A stretch of DNA of 64,000 bases from Gammaproteobacteria bacterium (GTDB lineage: Bacteria; Pseudomonadota; Gammaproteobacteria; JAJPIJ01): positions 1 to 64,000 of the forward strand of contig JAJPIJ010000046.1 of assembly GCA_021324815.1 (NCBI GenBank). The letters run 5' to 3'. Below, in pieces: positions 16,710 to 27,700 of this stretch (positions are counted from its first letter, which is position 1; each line of letters starts with the position of its first letter). The translations under genes and the position numbers were made by a program. Below the pieces are notes generated by a model. That model ran no database searches, was not told where the DNA came from, and saw nothing but the letters and a program-made list of their open reading frames with translations.

Positions 16710-18593
16710 ATGAGAACAACAAGGGGGATTGTGAAACTTGCGCTCGCTCTGATTTTGGGCCTGTGGCCCGCGTGGCCGGTCCTCGCCGGCGCGCCCGTCA
16801 TGCCCGACACCGCGCGTCCGGGCGCCATCCGCCCGGGAGAGGAGCGCACCCCCGCCACGGAAGCCGCAGCGGGGGATGAATCGTTCAAGGTTCCCCGCGT
16901 CGTTGATCGCCCCCTCGACATCGACGCCGGGCCCAAGGTCATGGTGACGAAATTCAATCTGGTCGATGTCGTGGATCGGCCGGAGCACGACATCAAAGCC
17001 GCTGAAGTGCAGGCGCTGGTGGACGGCAAAATCAAGGAGCGCCCGGAAGGTTTCACCGTCGGCCGCCTGCAGGAAGTGGCCAACGCCGTCACGCAATATT
17101 ACCGCGGCAAGGGCTTGATCCTGGCCCAGGCCTTCATCCCCGTCCAAAACGTTCAGGGCGGCGTGGTCAATCTCCAGGTGAGCGAAGGCGTGCTCGGCCG
17201 CGTGGTCGTGGAAGGCAATCAGCGCTACGACACCGATTTGATCACCAAGCCCTTCGATGATCTCGTCGGCAAGCCGGTCACCAAGGATGCCACCGAATCC
17301 GCCTTGCTGCGCCTGACCGATTATCCCGGCCTCGGCCTCTTCGGCGTGTTCCAGCCCGGCCAGCAGGTCGGCACCACCGACATGGTGATCAAGGTGCAGC
17401 AGGAGAAGCGCGTCGAAGGCAACGTCCGGTTTGACAACTACGGCCTGGCCGAGACCGGTCACATGCGCGAGCGCGCGGAGGTGTCCTGGAACAATCCCAC
17501 CAGCAGCGCCGACAAACTGACGTTCTCCAGCCAGATCACGAACGCGCCGGCCAACCTGTTTTTCTACAACATCGATTATGAACGGCCCGTGTACAGCCCG
17601 GAGAACAAGGCCTCCGTCGGCTTCAACCGCACCGTGTTCGATGTGAGCAGTCCCTTCCAGTCCATCGCCAACCAGCAGCTCTCCGGCAAGACGGAAAACT
17701 CCCACGTGGACATCGAGCATTCGTTCATCCGCAGCCGGCAGTTGAACTTCTCCGCCAAGGTGGGCATCGAGCGCAAGCAATCCATCACCCACGTGGGCAC
17801 CCCGACCAGCCCTCGCGACATCAGCCGCGATGATCTGGCGATGGTGACGACCGACATCAATTTCGATTCCGTGGACAGCCGTTTCGCGGGCCTCAATACG
17901 GCGCAGGTGGAATACAGCCACGGCTTCCCCAATTTCCTCGGCGCCATGGGTGATCAAAACGACGTCAACAACTCCAGACCCAACAACCGGCCCAGCCGCC
18001 GCGGTGTCTCCGGCAATTTCGCCTCCGGCGAGTTCGACAGGCTCTTTGTTTCCGCCTCCCGATTGCAAAGCATGTCCGTCTTCGGCAAATGGCTCAACAA
18101 GCCCGACTTCTTCAAGGGCCAGTCCCTGCTGCTGCGGACCGAGGGCCAGTGGTCTGACGACCTGTTGGTGCCGCTCGAACAATACGCCGTCGGCGGCCCC
18201 ACCAACGTGCGCGCCTACCCGCCCACCGACGTGCTGTTTGACAAGGCCATCTTTTTCTCGGCGGAGTATTTCATCAACGCCCCGGGCATCGCCGACAAGC
18301 CCGCCTTCGGCGGCAAGACCTGGGGCGAGCTGCTGCAATTTTCCGTGTTCTACGACATCGCCTACGGCGAGCTGAACGAGCCGCTGAAAACGGATGTCGC
18401 CTCGGGGGATTATGACGCCATAGGCCTGGCCCTTTCGTTCGCCAACACGAACGTTTTCACGTCCAAGTTCACGGTGGCCATGCCCGCAAGCGGACCGGGG
18501 GCATTGCCCACCACCAAGGCCGCCAACAGCGCCACGCCGGACATCAACCGGCGCACGCCCCAGTTCTGGCTCGACATGAACTATTTCTTCTAG
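16710..18593 (+). CDS. TpsB outer-membrane transporter (ShlB/FhaC family)
   Basis: The pore of a type Vb (two-partner) secretion system, exporting the downstream TpsA. The 627-residue protein has a signal peptide (residues 1-26) and POTRA domains at about 74-230 (VTKFNLVDV, VSEGVLGRVVVEGNQRY). A 16-strand-type barrel follows to the C-terminal aromatic end NYFF. The loop-6 signature normally written VRGY appears as VRAY (500-503), followed by FFSAEYF. The ATG at 16710 has no clear ribosome site. A GTG at 16731 preceded by AAGGGGG is a credible alternative and keeps the signal peptide. The tpsA start lies 146 bp downstream. Confidence 0.92.
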   Translation: MRTTRGIVKLALALILGLWPAWPVLAGAPVMPDTARPGAIRPGEERTPATEAAAGDESFKVPRVVDRPLDIDAGPKVMVTKFNLVDVVDRPEHDIKAAEVQALVDGKIKERPEGFTVGRLQEVANAVTQYYRGKGLILAQAFIPVQNVQGGVVNLQVSEGVLGRVVVEGNQRYDTDLITKPFDDLVGKPVTKDATESALLRLTDYPGLGLFGVFQPGQQVGTTDMVIKVQQEKRVEGNVRFDNYGLAETGHMRERAEVSWNNPTSSADKLTFSSQITNAPANLFFYNIDYERPVYSPENKASVGFNRTVFDVSSPFQSIANQQLSGKTENSHVDIEHSFIRSRQLNFSAKVGIERKQSITHVGTPTSPRDISRDDLAMVTTDINFDSVDSRFAGLNTAQVEYSHGFPNFLGAMGDQNDVNNSRPNNRPSRRGVSGNFASGEFDRLFVSASRLQSMSVFGKWLNKPDFFKGQSLLLRTEGQWSDDLLVPLEQYAVGGPTNVRAYPPTDVLFDKAIFFSAEYFINAPGIADKPAFGGKTWGELLQFSVFYDIAYGELNEPLKTDVASGDYDAIGLALSFANTNVFTSKFTVAMPASGPGALPTTKAANSATPDINRRTPQFWLDMNYFF

Positions 18594-18663
18594 GCGCGTG
18601 TGAAACAGTTCACAGAAAACCGCGGCCAAGCTGATTACGATTACTTAAATAAACGAGAGCGAA

Positions 18664-18732
18664 ATGACAACAATGGAGGCAGGATGCCCGCAGGTGAAAT
18701 GCCCAACGGCGTTCTATAGTTACGAGGCCTAG
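18664..18732 (+). CDS. Possible 22-codon leader ORF before tpsA
   Basis: The ORF MTTMEAGCPQVKCPTAFYSY-EA starts with an ATG preceded by GAGAGCG and stops 6 bp before the tpsA ATG. Such spacing would permit translational coupling, and the tpsA start itself has only a weak ribosome site. Nothing else marks it as a gene. It may be chance. Confidence 0.2.
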   Translation: MTTMEAGCPQVKCPTAFYSYEA

Positions 18733-18738
18733 CGCAAG

Positions 18739-21700
18739 ATGACGACACACCGATCCAGGAAGTCTCTCCCAGCGCGGCGGGGAAGCTCCATTTCGCCGGC
18801 ACCGACTCAACCCCGACACCCGCTCGCGGCTTCCATTCATGCGGCGCTGCTGCCGGCGGGATTGCTCTTAAGCCTCGGCAGCGGCGTGGTGCTGGCCAAC
18901 CCGACGGGCGGGCAGGTGGTCGGCGGCACCGGCCACATCACCACGCCCAACGCCACCACCACGCTCATCACCCAGAATTCGCAAAATCTCGCCATCGACT
19001 GGCAGACCTTCAACGTCAAGGCCAACGAGCTGGTGCAGTTCAACCAGCCCAACGTCACCGCCACCGCGCTGAACCAGATCTTCGATCAAAGCGCCTCGCA
19101 GATATACGGGCAGATCCGCGCCAACGGCCAGATCCTGCTCATGAACCCGAACGGACTCATCTTCGGGCCGAACGCGCGGGTCAACGTCGCCGGCCTCGTG
19201 GCCGCCGCCGCGCGCGTCAATGTCGACGACTTCATGGCCGGCAACTACAAGCTCGACGCCAGCATGGCCAACGGCGCGGTCGTCAACCAGGGCCTGATTG
19301 AAGCCGCCACCGGCGGCTCGGTGACGCTCGCCGGCAAGACCGTGAGCAACGAGGGCGTGATCATCGCCACCGCCGGTCGGGTGAACCTCGTCTCCGGCAG
19401 CAAGATGACGCTCGACTTCGACGGCGACGGACTGCTCCAGTTCACCATCGATGAAGGCGTGCTCGACAACCCCACCGGTGCCCAGAATGCGGTGTCGAAC
19501 AGCGGCACCATTGAGGCCAACGGCGGCATGGTGGTGATGTCCGGCAGGACCGCCGCGAACGTGTTCACCAACGTCGTCAACAACAGCGGCGTCATCAAGG
19601 CCGCGCGCATCGACAACAGCGGCGGCACCATCCGCCTGGTGGCCGACGGCCCCGGCTCGTCGGTGGTCAACAGCGGTACGCTCGATGCCTCCGGTGAGAC
19701 TTCCACTCCCTCTCCCCTTGCGGGAGAGGGCGGGGGCGAGGGGGCAAACGGCGGCACGGTGCAGCTCTCAGCTGAAAACGTCACGCAGTCCGGCACCATC
19801 AATGCCGATGCCGCGCACGGCAACGGCGGCAACGTCACGATCCAGTCCACCGACACCACGCTGCTGACCAGCGCCAGCCAGACCACGGCGCGCTCCGCCG
19901 CCGGCGGCGCGGGCGGCACCGTGCAGGTGCTCGGCGACAAGGTCGGCCTGCTCGACACATCCGTCGTCGACGTCTCCGGCGAACTCGGCGGCGGCACGGC
20001 GCTCATCGGCGGCGATCAGCATGGCGGCAATCCAAATGTGCAGAACGCCACCTATACCTATGTGGCTCAAGGCGCAAACATCAAGGCCGACGCGATCAAG
20101 AGCGGCGACGGCGGCAAGGTCATCGTCTGGTCGAATGAAACCACGCAATACTATGGCGGCATTACCGCGAAAGGCGGTGCTGAATCAGGAGCCGGCGGCT
20201 TTGCCGAGGTGTCCGGTAAAAACAATCTGACTTTCCGCGGCGTGGTCGATCTTTCATCGATAACGGGTGATTACGGGACTCTGCTGCTCGACCCCGCGAC
20301 CATCACGATTACGGGCGGTACTGGTGACGGTGCTGCCGACGGTAACAACACGTTCAAAGGGAATCCATCGGGTACCGCGGGAACCATCACGTTCGCGGAT
20401 ACCTCCCCCACGACAGTTTTCGAGTCTGAAATTGAAAATCTCAATGCGGATATCAAACTACAAGCCACAGACTCGATTACGACCAGCGGCACGTTCACGA
20501 ACAGTGACATCGTATTGCAAAACAACAGAAACCTGACGCTGGAAATTCAGAATGGGACGAACGCAGGCGTAATCGATCTCACCACCAGCACCAACGGTAA
20601 CGCACTGGAAGTAAAAACTTCGGGAACCGGCTCGATTACAATTAACGGCAGCACTTCCGGCACCAAGACCGGCGATATCACGGTGGGCAAGCTCACTACC
20701 ACCGGCACGGGCGGGATTACACTTAATACCGGCAACGGCGCGATCACCGTCAATGGCGCGCTGACCACGGGTACTCTCAACGCCACGGGCGCGCAGACCA
20801 GCGGCAGCATTTCTCTAACCGCCACAAATGCCGTGGCCATCAATGCCGCTGTCACCACCGGCAATGCCACCACCTCGAACAACACCGCCACGACAGGATC
20901 GATCTCCATTAAGGGCGGCAGTATTACCTCGGGCGCCAGTGGCACCCTGACCACCGGCACGGCATCGGGCGGCACCGGCAGTGGCAACAACGCGACCAGC
21001 GGCGACATTACTTTGGACACCACCGGCGGGACGACTATCAGCCTCGGCGCTGCGGTGACGACGGGCGGTGCCACCACCACCTCGAACGGTGATTTCGGTA
21101 CTTCGGGCAAGGTGGTCATTACCGCGGGGACGACCGTAGCTGTCAACGCGGCGATCAAAACCGGGGACGCGGTTTCTGCTACGGAAGACGCCATCTCCGG
21201 CAAGATCGATATTTCCGGGACGGCCATTTCCTCCAACGGCAGCGGCACCATGACCACCGGCGGAGCATCGGGAGGCAACGGTAACGGCGATGATGACACC
21301 ACCGGCGACATCATCCTGCTGTCCTCGACGGGCGACACCAATCTTCAGGCGGCTTTGACAACCGGGGTGGCGAACTCCAGCTTTTCCAACGGCACCTCCG
21401 GCAACATCAACGTCACCAGCACCGCGGGGAAGATCATCAGCAGTGGAGCGTTTACAACGGGCGATGCCACGGGTGACGGTAACACCGGCGGCGCCGCCAA
21501 TGAAACGGCAACCTCTGGAACGATTACATTAAAAGCAGGTGGCGCGATTCAGTTGTCGGCCACGGATGCCTTGCGCACGGGCAATGCCACGATGACCACT
21601 GATAACAATAACAGTGACGTGGCCACCGTCGGCAATATTACCGTTACCAGCGCCGCCAGCCTGTCCAGCAACGGCACCAATGGCGCCGTTGACGTTCGAT

Positions 21701-24700
21701 TCGGCACGACGAGCAGCGCCGGGAACGCGACGTTGAACGCCGGCACGTTGTCGGTGACCACCACTGGCGGCGCGGGTGATGCCGGCGGCATTTTTGTCAC
21801 CTCCGGCGAAGCGTTGATCCTGAACACACTCGCTACGAACGCTGGTTCGTCGCAGAACGTCAGAATCCTACTGACCGGCAATGATACCTTGCTCACCGTG
21901 GGCAACAATTTGTCCCTGGATACCGACAACGTTATTTTCAGCGCGGACAAGATGAATATCGCCAACACCATCACCGCGGGTGTGGTGACCCTGCGGCCGG
22001 AAAGCACCGCCGACACGGGGGACAAGATCGATCTGGGCAGCACGGTGGACACGACCGCCAACACGCTGGAATTGTCGAATACCGAATTGAATCGCATCAC
22101 CGCGACCACCCTCATCATTGGTGACAATAATTCAGGCAACATTTCGGTAACTGCCAATACGGTCAATCCCACGGGCATCACTAACTTGCATTTGATTACC
22201 GGCGGTTCGGTAAGCAACAGCGCGCTCGGCAATAGTCTCGAAGTCAATAATGGCGCCGGCAACCTGGCCATTGAGGCGGGCGGCACCGTCAGTCTGGTTG
22301 ACAACGATGGTGAGATTAACGTCACCAATCTGGCCATTCACGCTACCGGCAGCATCACTTATCAAGACGCAAATTCATTCACCGTGAACGACGTGGATGG
22401 CGTCTTCGGCGTGCATTCCGACACCAGCACGGTGTCGCTGACCGCTTCCACCGGCGCCATCACGGTGGCCAACACCAGCGCCGCCAGCGGACACGATGTG
22501 GACGCAGCTGGCGACATTACGATCACCCTGAATGCCAACGACACCGCGTTCACCATCAACAGTGGCGCGAACGTCAACACGACGACGGGCGGCATCACCG
22601 TGATCGCCGATAAGATGGTGCTTACCGGCACGATTACCGATACGGATGCCACCCCCGCCAACATCGTCACCTTGAAGCCGGTCTCCACCGACGCCATCAA
22701 TCTCGGCAGTACAACAGATCTTGCCGTCAATACTCTGGAACTGTCTTCCACCGAACTTAATAACATTACCGCCACGACACTGCGCATCGGCTCCGCCACC
22801 GCCGGCGCCATCACCGTTAGCGCTGACGTTTCTCCGACGAATATCACCAGCCTGCATCTTATCAACAATGGCGATGTAACCGCGGCCTTGGGCGGCATCG
22901 TGGTGAATGGCGGCAGTGGCAATCTGGCGGTTGAGACCACCGGCACGGCAAGTTTTACCGCGGTCACAACCAACGTTGGCACGCTGGCGGCAAGCCTGAC
23001 CGGTGTGGGCAAGAGTTTCACTTTTCAGAATGAGACCGATGGCTTCGCGGTCGGCACGGTGGACGGCATCACCGGCATCACCACCGCCAATTCCGCGGCA
23101 AGCGGCACGCCATCGGGTAGCATTACTCTATCCAGTGGTGGTGACATCACCATCACCAACAACGTCACCACCGGTGCCGCCAGTGCGACTGACACGGGGG
23201 GAGTGGATACCGTGACGTCGGGCACCATCAGTGTCACCTCCAAAACCAACGTCACCGGCGCGGGGCAGTTGATCACCGGCACCGCCACCTTGAGCGGCGG
23301 CTCCGCGGGCGGGGCGGACACGGTGACGAGCGGCAATATCAATGTCACGGCCGGCACCAGCGGGACGGGCGGGATCAAACTCTCAAATTTGACAAGCGCG
23401 CTCCAGATCGGCGCCGCTTCCCGCTCGGGCGCGACCGAAGACACCGTAACGGCGGGTACGATCTCGCTGACGAGCGCCGATGAAATCAACAACGGCACAG
23501 CCGCGACCCGGCAAGTGGTGACCACCGGTACCGCGTCCGGGGGCGCGACGAATGTTCAAGGTCTGCTCGCGGCGGCGACTACCGGAGCAAACGCGGGTAT
23601 TTATTTGACCTCCCCAAGCGCCTTGAGCCTGGGCGCCGTCACGACTGTCAGTGGCAATATCGATATCTTGTCGGGCGCCACCCTGACGGCAACGACCGCC
23701 GTGACGGCGGGTGGCACGGGCACCGTCCTCCTCACCGGTGTGGGTGTTACCAACCAATCGACAATCACGGGTCCGGGCGGGGTGACGATCGACGCGGGCA
23801 CGGGCACACTGGACAACACTGCGCTCAACGCCACGATCACCAATGGCGGCGGGGCCACGGCGACGGCGGTGACGCTCATCGCTGATGTCATGAAACTGGG
23901 CAGCACGGGCAACCTTAACCAGGTTCAGGGTGGCGCGGGGACAGTGACGTTGCGGCAGAAGACCAATGGCACGGCAATCGATCTCGGCAGCGCGGTGGAC
24001 ACCACCGCCAACACGCTGGAACTGTCCGACACCGAATTAAAAACGATAGCCACCACCGGCGTGCTGGCGATCGGCGACGGCAATACCGGCGCGATTACGG
24101 TCAGCGCGGACGTGACTCCCGGGCCCGCCACCCTGCATCTCACGACCGGCAGCACGGTCACCGGCACGGCGGGCGGCATAGTGGTGAACAATCTTGCCAT
24201 CACCGCTGGCAACACGATCAACTTTACTGACGCCACCACGGCTGTCAGCAAACTGGCCATCTCGAACGCCGGCAAGAGTGTCACTTTCACAGAGGCCGAC
24301 GGCTTCACGGTCGATACAGTGGACGGTGTGAATGGCATCAGCGGTTCGACCGTAACGCTTACCGCCACCACCGGCGGCATCACCGTGGCGGATACCGCTG
24401 CCGCCCATGACATCGACGCGACGGGCGCCGTGGCACTCAACGCCAACGGCAACGATCAGACTTTCACCATTAATGCGAGTGCGGACGTCAGGACCATCTC
24501 TGGCGGTGTCACCGTCACCTCCGACAAGATGGTGTTGAACGGCACCATCACCGCCACGGGTCAGGTCGTAACATTGAAGCCGGTGTCGACCGACGCCATC
24601 GATCTCGGCAGCGCGACGGATGCCGCCGCCAACACGCTGGAACTGTCCAACACTGAAATAAATAATGTCACCGCGACCACGCTGCGCGTGGGCTCCGCCA

Positions 24701-27700
24701 CCGCGGGCGCGATCACCATCAGCAGCAACATTGATGAGTTGACGACGCCCACCATCACCAACCTGCACCTGCTGACCAACAGCACGATCACCGACACCGC
24801 CGCGCTCAAGGTTTCCGGGCTGGCGATTACCTCCGCGGGAGCGGTGAATCTCACCAATGCGGGCACGGACGTGAATACGATTGCCGCTTCAGTAACGGGC
24901 GGTGGCAACAGTTTCACCTTCAAGAACGACGCCAATGGCTTCACCGTCGGCAGTGTTGATGGCGTCACCGGGATCAGTACCGCCAATGTCACCAATGCCG
25001 GCGCCTCCGCCACCACGGGCAGCATCACGCTGCAATCAGGGGGCGGCATAACGTTCAGCAACAACGTGACTACGGGTAATGCCACCGCCTCGACGGCGGG
25101 TTTCGACGCGACTTCCGGTTCCATCTCGATCAACGTCGGCGCGAACAACCTGAGCGGTCTGGGCAGCCTGGTGATCGGCTCGGCCACGGCCAGCGGCGGC
25201 GCCAGCACCGCCACCACCGGCGATTTGTCGCTGACCGCGGCGGAAATCGCCGGCGATCCCGGCGCCGGCACCAGCGTGGTGCCGCTCGCGGTGACCATGG
25301 CGGCGGGAACCGGCGGCGGCACCGCCAACGTTCAGGGCAAATTCAACGCCACGGCCACGGGCTCGGGCACCGCCGGTGAGATCAACGTTTCCTCCAGCGG
25401 CCCGTTGACCATCGGCACGCTGGACACCACGGATGCTGACACCACCAACGTCAAGGTCACCGTCACCGGCGGCAACCTGCTCACGGTTTCCGGCGCCTCC
25501 AGCCTCGATCAGGACAATCTGGTGCTCACCGCCGACAAGATGGACATCCAGAACACCATTTCCTTCGACTCAAACAAGGGCAAGGCCACCCTGCAAAACA
25601 GCACGGCGGGCGTGCTGATCAATCTGGGTACGGTCACCGACGCCAATCTGGAATTGTCCGCCGCTGAGATTGGACGTGTCAGGGCCAGTACACTCATCAT
25701 CGGAAGCGCCACTGCCGGCGCCATCGGTGTCTCCAATGCGAATATCACCACGGACGCCAATACCAATATTTTGCACCTCATCACCAACAGCACGGTGACG
25801 GCGAACGGCGGATTTGGCATCAACGTTCCCAATCTAGCGGTGGAGGCCAACGGCGCGGTGAACATCGTCAACGGCGCCAACACCGTCAATTTTGTCGCCT
25901 TCAACGATCCCGGCAAGACCGTCAGCTTCAGTCAGAACGCGACCTTCGGCGTGGCGCCGGTGGATACCGTGAACACCACCAAGACCGGCGCGCTGACGCT
26001 GACCTCCAATGCCGGCGACATCACCGTCTTCAATCCCGGCGTCTACGCTACCGGCAAGGTGAGCATCAACGTCAACACCGCCAACAAAACCTTTACCATT
26101 ACTGGAGGCTCTGACGTCAAGACCATCAGCGGCGGCGTTTACGTCAAGGCCGACAACATGAGTATTTACGGCACCATCACCGCCACCGGCCAGGCGGTGA
26201 ACCTGCAGACGTTTACTGCGAGCCGAAACGTCCAACTTGGCAGCAATGCGGCCGCGGGGCGTCTTGATCTCTCAAATACCGAACTCAACAACATCAAAGC
26301 CACCACCCTGCGTATCAGCGGGTACCGCATCAGAATCAGGTATGGTGATATTTCTCCGGCGCAGATTACCAATCTGCACCTGACCGGCACCAGATTTGTT
26401 TATGATGGCCTCGTCGGTAATCATGGTGTTCAGGTGACCAATCTGGCTGTCACCGCCGGGCAGGGTGTGTATTTAAATAGCACCACCAACAATGTCAGTA
26501 CGCTGGCAGGTTCTACCACAGGTCTATCCCCCGGCCGATTCCAATTTTTGAATAATGTTGGTGGCTTCACCGTTGGTACTGTTGATAGCGGCGGATTCCA
26601 GGAGGTCGGAATTCACACCGCGAACAACAGTCCCGGTGCAGGTTTTGCCAGCACTGGATTTGTCAGTATAAGCACCCAATCCGGAGATATAACGCTGGCT
26701 AATGATGTCAAGACTGGTAACGCCACCGCTACCGCCGGGAACAGCGCTCAATCTGGTGCCATTACGGTCACTGCCGGCGGGACAGGCCTGATCAAAAGCA
26801 CCGGCGGTAAGTTGATCATCGGCAACGCCACCTCCGGCGGCGGTGGAGGCACTACAGCGACGACCGGCAATTTAAGCCTGACAGCTGCTGAGATAGCTTA
26901 CGATGCCGGCGCTGGCGTCAGCACTCAGCCTCTGGATATATCCATTCCGCTCGCTAGTGGAGGCGCCACAAATACGCAAGGCCAGCTCAATGCCACTGCC
27001 ACCGGCACGGGCACCGGTGGGGAGATCAACGTGATCTCCACCACGGGTCCATTGAATGTTGGCACGCTGGACACCACCGATGCCGACAAAACCAACGTCA
27101 CTGTCACGGTGACCGGCGGCAATTCGCTGACCATCTCCGGCGCCTCCAATCTGGATATCGACGACGTGGTCTTCGCCGCCGACCGGATGCTGGTCAACAA
27201 CACCATCACCGCGGGCACCGCCACTTTGGAAAATGCGACGGCGGGCCGCGCCATCAATCTGGGCTCGACAACGGACGTCGCGGCGGCGCTGGAATTGTCC
27301 GACGCGGAGATCGACAGGTTCACCGTCAATACCCTGCGCGTGGGCCGCAACGACGCCAGCGCCTCCGGCGCCATCACCGTCAGCAACGACATCACGCCGG
27401 CCGGCACCAGTACCCTGCACCTCATCACCGGCAGCACCGTGACCGCGACCACCGGCAGCGGCGGTACTCTCATCGTGTCCAATCTGGCGGTCGATGCCGG
27501 CGGTACGATCACCATCACCAAGTCGAACACCGACGTCTCAACCTTGGCGATCAACGATGCAGGTCAGTCGGTCACCTACACCGACGCCAATAGCTTCAGT
27601 GTAGGCAGCGTGGATGGGGTGAACGGCATCACCTCAGGTGCGTTGACGCTTACGGCCACCACCGGGAATATCAAGGTTACTGATACCGCCGCTGCCAGCG

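Noticed and set aside
18594-18738. Cyclic-di-GMP riboswitch before tpsA
   Set aside because: I looked for the conserved GEMM elements and did not find them in order.
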